A program made the translations under genes and the position numbers. The notes beneath the pieces are model-generated. The model saw nothing but the letters and a program-made list of their open reading frames with translations, ran no database searches and was not told the origin of the DNA. Below, one piece after another: positions 7,803 through 15,964 of a stretch of 64,000 nucleotides of DNA (its first letter is position 1; each line of letters starts with the position of its first letter). The DNA comes from Bdellovibrio bacteriovorus (GTDB lineage Bacteria; Bdellovibrionota; Bdellovibrionia; Bdellovibrionales; Bdellovibrionaceae), in contig NZ_LUKE01000001.1 in the NCBI RefSeq assembly GCF_001592735.1, positions 930,001 to 994,000 of the forward strand. The letters are read 5' to 3'.

Positions 7803-8357
7803 TTATTCTGGCGTTTCGTTTTTTTTCTCTTCATGAGTCACTTTGATTGGGGTGACATCTAAAACATTGGCTTCACGCACCTCGCGTTCACCCGCGGAAG
7901 GTTCGTCAAACCCATGATTGCGGGTGCGATACTGATAAGTCCTAAAGCCCCCGGTGCCACCGCCAAAACCAAAAGGTCCACCAAATTGGAATCCGCCAGA
8001 ACCTTGCGCCATCTTTTTGGCCAAGAAAGATTTAAATTTCCAAATCGCCAAATGACGAAGACCGGGCAAAAATAAAATCACGGCTAAAACCCGCGCAAAA
8101 AAAGACGGCACTAAAAAAAGAATCCCGGATATAAACACCGCGCCCGAACTGAGCAATTGATTCCCCGGAAGCTGCCCACCGCGCATAGAATTTTGCAGGT
8201 TGTACATCGCCAAACGGCCCACCACAGAAACGATCACGAAACCCAATAAGCATGGCAACAAATAAAGTCCGAGCGTATTTAAAAAGCCCCATTGTTTCAC
8301 GGCGAAAAAGAAAATCAAAAATTCGGCAATCACCATGGGAAAAGGAATCATGACCAT
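7803..8357 (-). CDS. fxsA: FxsA family membrane protein
   Basis: The protein has 184 residues with about four hydrophobic segments in the first 125 residues: MVMIPFPMVIAEFLIFFFAV, then TLGLYLLPCLLGFVIVSVVG, LLSSGAVFISGILFLVPSF and RVLAVILFLPGLRHL. The GG-rich cytoplasmic tail (GSGGFQFGGPFGFGGG) is typical of the family, whose E. coli member affects F-plasmid exclusion of phage T7. Biochemical function is unknown. AAAGGA about 7 bases upstream supports the start. The tail after residue 140 is poorly conserved and acidic. Confidence 0.85.
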   Translation of the reverse strand: MVMIPFPMVIAEFLIFFFAVKQWGFLNTLGLYLLPCLLGFVIVSVVGRLAMYNLQNSMRGGQLPGNQLLSSGAVFISGILFLVPSFFARVLAVILFLPGLRHLAIWKFKSFLAKKMAQGSGGFQFGGPFGFGGGTGGFRTYQYRTRNHGFDEPSAGEREVREANVLDVTPIKVTHEEKKNETPE

Positions 8358-8369
8358 GGGCGGTCCTTT

Positions 8370-9140
8370 CTAAAACTCAAAATTCGCTACCACCGGGCAG
8401 TGATCCGAGCCTTGAACTTGGTCCAGAATATCTGCGGAGACCAGATTTTTCTCAAGCCCTTTTGAAATACAAATGTAATCAATTCTCCAACCCTTATTAG
8501 AAACGCGGGCAAATGTGCGCATATCCCACCATGAATAACGCTTCGCCTCTGAAGATTTCAAATAACGGAAGGTGTCGATAAAACCCAAATCCAAGAAATC
8601 ATCAAACCACGCGCGCTCTTCAGGTAAAAAGCCGCTTTCTTTGGAAAGACGAATCGGGTCATGAACGTCAATGGCCTCATGAGCCACGTTGTAATCCCCC
8701 ACCACCACAACTTGACGACCGGTCGCCAGCTTTTCTTTCAAGTGATGATTCAGATCTTTTAAAAATTTTTGCTTGAAGTTATGGCGCTCAATTCCTGAGC
8801 CCCCATTAGGAAAATAAATATTATACAAATCAAAGGGCCCATGATCCGTCATTACAATACGGCCTTCAGATTCATACTCAGGAATATCATTAAAGTGAAA
8901 CTGAACATGTTTGGGCTCGTCATTGGTGAACGTGGCCACACCTGAATAACCCTTTTTAACCGCTGAAGACCAGTAAGAGTGATTCCAGCCCAACTTCTTG
9001 GCCTCCTCCTCGACCTGATCAATGTGAGCCTTGGTTTCTTGAACGCAGAAAATATCTGGTTTTTCCGACCGAACAAAATCCATCAATCCTTTTTTGTAAG
9101 TAGCGCGAATTCCATTCACGTTCCAAGAGATGATTTTCAC
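8370..9140 (-). CDS. xth: exodeoxyribonuclease III (AP endonuclease)
   Basis: From a GTG start at 9140 (AAGGAG 5-6 bases upstream) the protein has 256 residues and begins VKIISWNVNGIRA, the classic exonuclease III N-terminus; the open frame extends 12 codons further but without a ribosome-binding site. Motifs follow in order: FCVQETKA (metal-binding Glu), YNIYFPNGG, VVVGDYNVAHEAIDV (catalytic Asp and Asn), SWWDMRT and the terminal GSDHCPV (catalytic Asp-His). The enzyme cuts DNA 5' of abasic sites and has 3' exonuclease and phosphatase activity in base-excision repair. It is divergent from the peroxiredoxin gene with only 65 bp between starts, a plausible shared oxidative-stress control region. 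Confidence 0.92.
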   Translation of the reverse strand: MKIISWNVNGIRATYKKGLMDFVRSEKPDIFCVQETKAHIDQVEEEAKKLGWNHSYWSSAVKKGYSGVATFTNDEPKHVQFHFNDIPEYESEGRIVMTDHGPFDLYNIYFPNGGSGIERHNFKQKFLKDLNHHLKEKLATGRQVVVVGDYNVAHEAIDVHDPIRLSKESGFLPEERAWFDDFLDLGFIDTFRYLKSSEAKRYSWWDMRTFARVSNKGWRIDYICISKGLEKNLVSADILDQVQGSDHCPVVANFEF

Positions 9141-9205
9141 AGTTTCTCCTTGAGTTTCGATGCCTTCCAGAGCCATTATTTAGCAGATGCAAGGAGACAG
9201 TGTCT

Positions 9206-9733
9206 ATGCCAATGATTAATCACATCGCGCCTAACTTTACCTCTCAGGCCGTCTTTGATTCGGGAGAGGTTAAAGAAATCTCCTTAAATGATTATAAAGG
9301 CGAATGGGTTGTGTTGTTTTTCTATCCTTTGGATTTTACCTTCGTTTGCCCCACGGAATTGACGCAATTCCGCGAACACCTGCCAGAGTTTGAAAAAGCT
9401 GGCGCCGTTGTTATGGGCTGCAGCGTGGACTCTGTTCATTCGCACAAACGTTGGTTGCGCGATGATCTTGGAAACTTGGGCTACCCTCTTTTAGCGGATC
9501 TTACAAAACGCATTGCTCGCGATTACGGTGTTTTGATTGAAGACCGCGGCATCGCGACGCGCGCCACTTTCATCATCGATCCAGACCAAAAAATTCAATA
9601 CATGGGAATTCACAACACTTCTGTCGGACGCGACGCTAAAGAAATCTTGCGTGTGCTGCAAGGGTGCCAAACAGGCGAATTATGCCAAGCCGGTTGGAAA
9701 AAAGGTGATATGCACATCACCCCATTAAAGTAA
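9206..9733 (+). CDS. typical 2-Cys peroxiredoxin (AhpC/Prx1 type)
   Basis: From the ATG at 9206 (AAGGAG 9 bases upstream) the protein has 175 residues. The peroxidatic cysteine is Cys48 in FYPLDFTFVCPTE and the resolving cysteine is Cys160 in GELCQAGW, so it is a two-cysteine enzyme of the AhpC class that reduces hydrogen peroxide and organic peroxides. The family's GGLG/YF sensitivity motifs are absent, suggesting a robust bacterial form. There is no signal peptide, so it acts in the cytoplasm. Its stop overlaps the start of the next gene (TAATG), implying translational coupling to the ATP-grasp-like protein. No ahpF is adjacent, so its reductant is not shown here. Confidence 0.92.
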   Translation: MPMINHIAPNFTSQAVFDSGEVKEISLNDYKGEWVVLFFYPLDFTFVCPTELTQFREHLPEFEKAGAVVMGCSVDSVHSHKRWLRDDLGNLGYPLLADLTKRIARDYGVLIEDRGIATRATFIIDPDQKIQYMGIHNTSVGRDAKEILRVLQGCQTGELCQAGWKKGDMHITPLK

Positions 9734-10899
9734 TGACACCCAAAGCCGCGTTTATTCAGCAGTTAAAGACTTCTTTTCCAGGCTTGGAATCGCGGCCCAT
9801 GGAAGATCTTGTTTCGGATAATTTGATTTCCCATTTTGCCGTGGATTTACCGGCAAAAGTGGTAGAACAAGCACAACGCTCTATCGAGTTGATATTTGCA
9901 TTGCGCGAAAAACCTTCCTACATCGCACACTATCAAGATCAGCTCAACGCTCGCGGCATTAAAGATCCTGGAAATAAATCGATCATGATGAGCTATGATT
10001 TTCACGTCGATGAAAATCAGAATTTAAAACTGATCGAAATCAATACCAATGCGGCTTTCTTGGTTTTAGGGCATCAGATGTATGCTTCAAAAAATCATCC
10101 TTTGCCGGTCCCGGATTTTAGCTTAGCTGAAATTGGCGCCAGCATTCGTGAAGAAATGAAGCTGCAAGGAAAAACCGTGCGCGACGACCTCAAGATCGCG
10201 ATCATCGATGAAAATCCTTCAGAGCAACGTTTGTATATCGAGTTCCTTGTGTATCAAGAGCTGTTCAAATCTTTCGGTTGGAATTGTCATATCGAAGATT
10301 TTCGTGAGGTTTTTGAAAATTTTGATCCTGAATTTATCTACAACCGCCACACAGATTTCTTCTTGGACGAAGAGCGCGACAAGCTTTTACGCGAAAAATT
10401 CTTAAATCGCGATGTGTGTTTTTCGCCGAACCCGTTTGAATATTTCTTACTCGCGGACAAGCAACGGATGATCGACTGGGGTCAGCCCGGGTTTTTAGAA
10501 TCTCACGGTTTGCAAGGGGAGGATTTAGCTTTGCTGCGCCAAACAGTGCCGCTAGCTTACGATATTTGTCCGGACAAGGGCCCCGAGATTTGGGCCAACC
10601 GCAAAAAACTTTTTTTTAAACCCAAGAACGCCTTTGGCTCTAAGCAGTCTTATCGCGGGGCTTCGATCAGTCGTCGCACCTTTGAAGAGATGATGGGCCA
10701 AGACATGATTGCCCAAGAATACGTCCCAGCGCCAGAAATCACTTACACGACGCCAGAAGGCCCGCAGGCCTTTAAGTATGATTTGCGCTGCTATGCTTAC
10801 CAAGGACGCTTACAGCTGATTATTGCGCGTCTTTACCAGGGTCAGGTCACAAACCTACGAACGCCTTATGGCGGCTTTGCCACCGTTTTAGTTAAATAG
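9733..10899 (+). CDS. ATP-grasp-like enzyme of unknown substrate
   Basis: The protein has 388 residues. The C-terminal half has ATP-grasp features: LFFKPKNAFGSKQSYRGA (nucleotide-binding loop with Gly/Ser), MIAQEYVPAPE (a hinge-like strand), FKYDLRCYAY and a terminal RTPYGGFATV (substrate/metal part). The N-terminal half contains NQNLKLIEINTNAAF, resembling the metal-site strand of circularly permuted ATP-grasp ligases of the glutathionylspermidine-synthase type. Such enzymes join a carboxylate to an amine through an acyl phosphate. The substrate is unknown; coupling to the peroxiredoxin (TAATG overlap) suggests a low-molecular-weight thiol or amine conjugate, but that is inference. The stop faces the gene at 10907 with 7 bp between. 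Confidence 0.6.
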   Translation: MTPKAAFIQQLKTSFPGLESRPMEDLVSDNLISHFAVDLPAKVVEQAQRSIELIFALREKPSYIAHYQDQLNARGIKDPGNKSIMMSYDFHVDENQNLKLIEINTNAAFLVLGHQMYASKNHPLPVPDFSLAEIGASIREEMKLQGKTVRDDLKIAIIDENPSEQRLYIEFLVYQELFKSFGWNCHIEDFREVFENFDPEFIYNRHTDFFLDEERDKLLREKFLNRDVCFSPNPFEYFLLADKQRMIDWGQPGFLESHGLQGEDLALLRQTVPLAYDICPDKGPEIWANRKKLFFKPKNAFGSKQSYRGASISRRTFEEMMGQDMIAQEYVPAPEITYTTPEGPQAFKYDLRCYAYQGRLQLIIARLYQGQVTNLRTPYGGFATVLVK

Positions 10900-10906
10900 C
10901 TAAAAA

Positions 10907-11530
10907 CTAGTTATGAGCTTTGGCGTTGCCAATAGAATCATAGCGGATCGAAAGATACTGGGTGATCTCGCCTTCTTTTTTGGTCACTAAAAGTTCAAAT
11001 TCATCATGAGAGCGCTGATAAACCTTATAAGTCGCTCCTGACGCCTTCAAAAGGTTTTCAAGATTAGGCTCTGCCCCGAAAGAAGAGCTCTTCAAATTCC
11101 AAAAAGAAACTTTGTTTCCTTCGGTCATGATTTGAAACTGCCACAGACTTTGACCGACTTTAGGCTTCTGATTGTTATCGATCAACGTGGGCGCCACTAA
11201 AGAAAAGCGCTCCCCCATCGGGGTCGGCTTCCCACACACCACTTGGGCATTCTTCTTTACGAAAGACTGATAACCATGAAGCTTCACGGCGTCTTCACCG
11301 CGTTTGCCTTCAACGTAGTACTCAACATCTCGGGCCACTAATAAAGTCTGTGGCAAGTGCGTGAGCGAACTTGAAAAATCCGTGCGCACTTCAGATAAAA
11401 ACTCGGGCCGACTTGAACATTCGGGCGCTTCTTTGAAATTGGGACGTAGAAGTTTTCCCGGAGCTTCACTTTTGAAAGCAAAAGATGTCGTCGCAAGAAG
11501 TGTCATCAAGAGTGAGCCGAATGTTGTCAT
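10907..11530 (-). CDS. secreted hypothetical protein
   Basis: The protein has 207 residues with a signal peptide (1-18, ending TSFA) and no membrane segment after it, so it is periplasmic or exported. It has two cysteines (in ECSSRP and VVCGKP) and a predicted beta-rich fold with LLVARDVEYYVEGKRGEDAV and KVSFWNLKSSSF. No family is recognised and no catalytic motif is visible. AAAGGG 8 bases upstream supports the ATG at 11530. It converges with the ATP-grasp gene and diverges from the SelO-like gene with 137 bp between starts. Confidence 0.55.
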   Translation of the reverse strand: MTTFGSLLMTLLATTSFAFKSEAPGKLLRPNFKEAPECSSRPEFLSEVRTDFSSSLTHLPQTLLVARDVEYYVEGKRGEDAVKLHGYQSFVKKNAQVVCGKPTPMGERFSLVAPTLIDNNQKPKVGQSLWQFQIMTEGNKVSFWNLKSSSFGAEPNLENLLKASGATYKVYQRSHDEFELLVTKKEGEITQYLSIRYDSIGNAKAHN

Positions 11531-11667
11531 GAAATATCCCTTTCTAGATCAGACCAAGTACCAGTCTAGTATTCGGCATAACTTTTTTAGGGCTTAATAT
11601 TAAAGTGTAGGACCAGTCCGCCCGATATGAAGACTGTCTCATTTTTCTACAAGGAGTGTGGATCAAC

Positions 11668-13524
11668 ATGACGATGAAACATAGCGGCGCTCGAAAGCTC
11701 AGAGAACTGGCAAACTTCTATTCATCTTTTGATCAACTTAATGGCGTACATCCTTGGATGGATGCGGTCAAAGAAGGCTACGTCTCCTACAGGGTCCGAG
11801 CCCTTGAAACAGGCAAAGTCGCCTATTTCAATTTCATCTTGGCTAAAGAAATGGGACTGATCCCCGCAGATCATCCTCATCAAATGACTGAGGAATTAGA
11901 AAAAAAATTAATCGAAACTTTTTCTATCCAAATCATCAATGAATACGACGAGATTTCTCAACGTCGCATTGATCCCAAAACAATTCGTCCTCATCGCTAT
12001 ATGGCGACTCGCTATCTGCAACTGCAACACGCTAATAAACAAGGTAAGACTTCCGGCGATGGCCGCGGTATTTGGAATGGAACCGCTTATTATCGCGGAA
12101 CAACCTGGGATGTTTCCAGTCGTGGCACAGGCGTAACTTGTCTTGCCCCGGGTGCCGTGGCTGCGGCCCGTCCCCTAAAAACCGGAGGCACAGAATTCGG
12201 TTATGGATGTGGCCTAGCAGAAATTGACGAGCTTTTCGGCGCTTCAATCTTAGCCGAGATCATGCACTTGCAAGGCATCAACACCGAACGAGTTCTTTGT
12301 ATTATTGATTTGGGAAAAGGTTACGGCATCGGCGTTCGCGCCGCTAAAAACCTGATTCGCCCGGCGCATTTATTTTTATATTTAAAGCAAGAACGTTATG
12401 ATCTGTTAAAAGGGGCCACCGACTATCTTATTGATCGCCAGGTCGATAACAGAGTCTGGGATATCACGACCAAGACAACAGCTCGTTACGATGAAATGCT
12501 TCATTATATCAGCGATTCGTTTGCAGATTTCACTGCAAAATTGGATATCGATTATATCTTTGCCTGGTTAGACTGGGATGGAGATAACGTTTTAGCGGAC
12601 GCGGGTATTATTGATTACGGCAGCGTTCGTCAATTCGGCATTCGTCATGATAAATATCGTTATGATGACGTCGAAAGATTTTCTACCAATTTAAATGAAC
12701 AGCGCGCGAAAGCCCGCTTGATCGTGCAAGTTTTTGCGCAAATGGTGGATTACCTTAAAACTAAAAAGAAAAAATCATTGCGCTCCTTTGCCCAACATCC
12801 GGCGGTGATCGCTTTCGACAAAAAGTTCACGCAAAAACGCTCTGAACGCTTGCTTTACCGTATGGGCTTTAACGAAGCCCAACGCGAGAATATTTTGGCA
12901 AGCGGTGATCTTTTCCATAAATTCGATAAAGAGTTTTCTTTCTTTGAACGCGCAAAAATCAGCGGATCAGTTGAAAAAGTCGCCGATGGTGTGAATCACG
13001 CCGCCCTTTATAATATGCGCAATATTATGAAAGACCTACCACGCTTTTTAGCGACGGGCACGGCGGCTTTTGAAGATCGCAAAATGGAAGAAAGTGTTTT
13101 CTTTAAAACCATTCTCTCTGGTTTTGCGAAAGCTCGTGACGCGCGCATGGGTGAAAAACAACGTCGTCACATTGAAAACTTCCAAAACCTTTACAAACAA
13201 ATGGTCAAAGCCGCTGCCGGAAAGCAAAAGCCCGACACTATCATTAAAGGCCTTGCAGAAAGATCGGAAAAACTCAATACCACCAAACGTATCACCGGCA
13301 ATGCCTTGATTGAAATGGTGGATGAGCTGATTTCGGCTAAGAAAAAAGGTCTCCCCATGGAGCAAATCCAAAAAATCATCGATCGCTTGGTCTTTGATAA
13401 TGCGGGAATGCCCGAAGCCCTTACCAGTCGTTATTATCGCGAGATCAACAGCACTCCCGCAGTGAAGATGGATCTGTACGCGAAGCTGTTAAGCCTGGTG
13501 GAAGAAAATAAAGAGTCTATCTAA
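11668..13524 (+). CDS. remote SelO/YdiU-like (Fic-independent AMPylase fold) protein
   Basis: The protein has about 618 residues. Two blocks recall SelO (UPF0061), the pseudokinase that transfers AMP to proteins: GDGRGIWNGTAYYRGTTWDV with SSRGTG just after (about 130-155), comparable to SelO's GDGRA and IQLKGSG-RTPFSRRGDG segments, and DNVLADAGIIDYG (about 306-318), comparable to SelO's DNMSxxxxTIDYGPFG. The rest is long and helical, with a C-terminal half unlike standard SelO. No signal peptide is visible. If the relation holds, the enzyme uses ATP in an inverted orientation. The ATG at 11668 follows AAGGAG by 11 bases; two in-frame start codons lie nearby (11656, 11674). It is monocistronic and closed by a strong terminator. 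Confidence 0.6.
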   Translation: MTMKHSGARKLRELANFYSSFDQLNGVHPWMDAVKEGYVSYRVRALETGKVAYFNFILAKEMGLIPADHPHQMTEELEKKLIETFSIQIINEYDEISQRRIDPKTIRPHRYMATRYLQLQHANKQGKTSGDGRGIWNGTAYYRGTTWDVSSRGTGVTCLAPGAVAAARPLKTGGTEFGYGCGLAEIDELFGASILAEIMHLQGINTERVLCIIDLGKGYGIGVRAAKNLIRPAHLFLYLKQERYDLLKGATDYLIDRQVDNRVWDITTKTTARYDEMLHYISDSFADFTAKLDIDYIFAWLDWDGDNVLADAGIIDYGSVRQFGIRHDKYRYDDVERFSTNLNEQRAKARLIVQVFAQMVDYLKTKKKKSLRSFAQHPAVIAFDKKFTQKRSERLLYRMGFNEAQRENILASGDLFHKFDKEFSFFERAKISGSVEKVADGVNHAALYNMRNIMKDLPRFLATGTAAFEDRKMEESVFFKTILSGFAKARDARMGEKQRRHIENFQNLYKQMVKAAAGKQKPDTIIKGLAERSEKLNTTKRITGNALIEMVDELISAKKKGLPMEQIQKIIDRLVFDNAGMPEALTSRYYREINSTPAVKMDLYAKLLSLVEENKESI

Positions 13525-13530
13525 AACGAA

Positions 13531-13556
13531 AAAAGGAGGCCAAAGCCTCCTTTTTT
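13531..13556 (+). terminator. rho-independent terminator, usable in both directions
   Basis: AAAGGAGGC (13532-13540) CAAA GCCTCCTTT (13545-13553) forms a perfect 9-bp stem with a 4-base loop followed by a T-run (TTTTTTATTT). It ends the SelO-like gene seven bases after its stop. The A-run on the left means it can also work for the leftward esterase gene. Confidence 0.92.
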
Positions 13557-13575
13557 ATTTCTACTGAGCCCGCCC

Positions 13576-14214
13576 TTAGCTAAGCCCTTTAAGTTGCTCA
13601 CGCACCCACTTCCGGATGATCGGGTACTCTTCTTCTTCTAGCGTGTGCTCTTTTTCCATTTCAACCCAAGATACTTTAAGGCCTGCGTCTTTTAACTTTT
13701 CAACGCCGTACTTGGTTTCTTCTAATGGCAAAACATCATCTTGATGGCCATGAGTGAACATCCACGGCGTTTTCATCGCCTCTTGAGACAGATTGGTGCG
13801 CCAGCGTGGATAGAAATTAAAATATCCACTGATACCCACCACACCCGCTAGTTTTTTTGGATAATTTAAACCCACATCCGCACTGATCAGGCAGCCTTGG
13901 GAAAAACCGAAAAAGAAAATCTTTTTAGAATCCCAACCTTGATTTTCAAGATCATTTAAAAGATCAAACAGCTTTTCGCGAATTTTAAGCACGCCATTGC
14001 CTTGATAGGGAGGTTCCCCATACCAAGTATAACCATCCATAAATTTACGTGGAGCATTCAGTAAAAGATAATTCATCTCGGGAATGTTCAGCTCTTCGTT
14101 AAACGAAGAAAACGGCTTAATGCTGTCCCCGCGACCATGCAAAACAATCATCAGATTGTCTGACTTTTTCTTAGCGGGGATGAACTTATGCTTAAATAAG
14201 GACGTCGTGATCAT
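13576..14214 (-). CDS. phospholipase/carboxylesterase-type alpha/beta hydrolase
   Basis: The protein has 212 residues, normal for the YpfH/carboxylesterase (Abhydrolase_2) group. Catalytic features: LMIVLHGRGD (oxyanion region), GFSQG with nucleophile Ser105, HGHQDDVLP with Asp159 or Asp160, and His190 in EKEHTLEE. It should hydrolyse short acyl esters or lysophospholipids in the cytoplasm, as there is no signal peptide. The start overlaps the stop of the upstream S41 protease gene by 4 bp (ATGA), so the two are translationally coupled. Confidence 0.82.
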   Translation of the reverse strand: MITTSLFKHKFIPAKKKSDNLMIVLHGRGDSIKPFSSFNEELNIPEMNYLLLNAPRKFMDGYTWYGEPPYQGNGVLKIREKLFDLLNDLENQGWDSKKIFFFGFSQGCLISADVGLNYPKKLAGVVGISGYFNFYPRWRTNLSQEAMKTPWMFTHGHQDDVLPLEETKYGVEKLKDAGLKVSWVEMEKEHTLEEEEYPIIRKWVREQLKGLS

Positions 14215-15767
14215 AAACCTGCTCTTGCCACATTATTCGTACAAAATAAAATTTCTCTTGCGCGTGAAAGCTGGGCGTCGTCCACTGGCACCCCGTCTTC
14301 AATCTGTAAACACTTTGATTCTTCATACATCTTAGCCACGTTTTGAACTTTACGTTCCGGGGCTTTTAATGGATTCACAAACTGATCTGACTCGCGAACC
14401 ACATCGATGCGATCAAAGTTAACCGCCACGTCAGGCTCTAAACCCTTCATTTGTGGTGATCTTCCTGATGGCAGGTAATAGAAACCTTTGGTTTCAAAAA
14501 GGGCGATATTTTTATTCTGTGACCAGTATTCGCCCTCTTGGAAAGAACCTTTGCCAAAAGTTCTTTCACCCACAAGGACACCCCGACCGAAATCTCTTAA
14601 AGATCCCGCCACGATTTCCGCCGCACTGGCTGAAGAAGCGTTCACCAAAACCGCTAAAGGCAAATCGGTGACTTTTTCTTCACCACCGTAATAGGCCTCC
14701 GCTTTTTTGCCGGACTCTAGGTAACGGATTTCAAAGATCCGTTTTTCAGCACCAACAAAAAGACTTGTCACGCAAGCCGCTTCTTCCATTTGGCCACCAG
14801 GATTGTCACGCAAATCCAATAACAATCCACGGACGCCGGCTCTTTGTGCAATACCCAAAGATTCTTTCACTTTCAGGCAGGCGCCTTTTGCAAATTTATT
14901 TACGCCAATCACCGCAATAGGTTTAATCCCATCAATGATGCGAGTTGAAACTGTCGCCACGGTGATTTCACGTCGCAATAAACGAAACTTCTTTTCTGTG
15001 TCCCCACGACGAATAAAGATCGTCGTGCGATCCCCGATCTCCCCGCGCAAAAGTTCATACACGCGCGCTTGGGTCATATCTTTGACCGACTCGCCATTGA
15101 TCGAAATCAAAACATCACCTTTAAGCACACCCGAACGCTTCGCCGGACTGCCCTCGATCACTTTGCGTACAACATGCTCGTCACCAGACAAAGCTAAGCT
15201 CATACCCAGGGATGTCGAACGATTGTCCGCCTTCGATACCACCTCTTTGAATTGCGATACCGGCATGAAATAGGTGTGCGGATCACGGAAAACAGAAATA
15301 AATCCGTTCAAACCCAGGCCCACCATCATCGCTTTTTGTTCAGGCGAAAAATAGTTGGCTTCTAGTTCTTTCCACGAACTTTCAAAGGAAATGCTTTGCG
15401 CTTTGTTTAGGTCTCCGCGGAAAAGCTTTTTCCACGGCTCGAGTTGCGCTTTTTCAGAATTTTTTGATTTTGAAAGGGATTGGCTTAAAGGAACAAGCTT
15501 GCCTTCGGCATTTAAGCCCAGATCAAAGCGACCTGCCACGTTGGTAATTGCATTCACGCAGGCTAAGAAATAGCGCTCGGAAGTCGCACAAACTTGACCA
15601 TCAATCAGGTCCATCAAAGACGATGAACTTAGGCCCGTTTCGGCCCAATACTCCTCCACGGTTTTAAGTCTGGATTTCTCCTCCTCAACCCGCCAAGCTG
15701 TTAGAACCACCCCCAGGGTCAGCACTAACAATGAGATTCTGAAAAATCGCGGTGAAGTAATAAGCAC
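14211..15767 (-). CDS. S41 family carboxyl-terminal processing protease with PDZ domain
   Basis: The protein has 518 residues. It has an N-terminal membrane anchor (about 8-24), so the bulk is periplasmic. A PDZ domain (about 185-265) includes GSPAKRSGVLKGDVLISING. The S41 catalytic core includes LLLDLRDNPGG, NASSASAAEIVAGSL (probable nucleophile Ser379 or Ser381) and GERTFGKGSFQ (Lys406), giving the Ser-Lys dyad. These enzymes trim the C-termini of periplasmic proteins or cut proteins marked there. The start is a GTG at 15767 with GGGAGG 6 bases upstream; an ATG three bases away is out of frame. It is coupled to the esterase gene downstream. Confidence 0.9.
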   Translation of the reverse strand: MLITSPRFFRISLLVLTLGVVLTAWRVEEEKSRLKTVEEYWAETGLSSSSLMDLIDGQVCATSERYFLACVNAITNVAGRFDLGLNAEGKLVPLSQSLSKSKNSEKAQLEPWKKLFRGDLNKAQSISFESSWKELEANYFSPEQKAMMVGLGLNGFISVFRDPHTYFMPVSQFKEVVSKADNRSTSLGMSLALSGDEHVVRKVIEGSPAKRSGVLKGDVLISINGESVKDMTQARVYELLRGEIGDRTTIFIRRGDTEKKFRLLRREITVATVSTRIIDGIKPIAVIGVNKFAKGACLKVKESLGIAQRAGVRGLLLDLRDNPGGQMEEAACVTSLFVGAEKRIFEIRYLESGKKAEAYYGGEEKVTDLPLAVLVNASSASAAEIVAGSLRDFGRGVLVGERTFGKGSFQEGEYWSQNKNIALFETKGFYYLPSGRSPQMKGLEPDVAVNFDRIDVVRESDQFVNPLKAPERKVQNVAKMYEESKCLQIEDGVPVDDAQLSRAREILFCTNNVARAGL

Positions 15768-15932
15768 TCATCGCCTCCCAATCGGACTGTGCTAAAGCAA
15801 CGCCTATGCCGCCCCAGATCGAACTGGTTTCAGCTAGGGCCTTGTTTTAAGTATTTTTTTCTGGATTGCCAAGCCCCTTGTCGCAGTCAGCCGACCGAAA
15901 AACAGGTCGTTTCCTTGTGCCAAAACCGGGTC

Positions 15933-15938
15933 TATAAT
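15933..15938 (+). promoter_or_regulatory. probable -10 box of the hldD operon
   Basis: A consensus TATAAT lies 27 bases before the hldD ATG, with AGGAGA (15954-15959) between them. At the usual 17-base spacing the -35 hexamer would be TTTCCT, a poor match, so an activator or a looser -35 is possible. The intergenic region is 197 bp and divergent to the S41 protease gene. Confidence 0.5.
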
Positions 15939-15964
15939 AGGGTGTTTTTCTTTAGGAGAATCCG

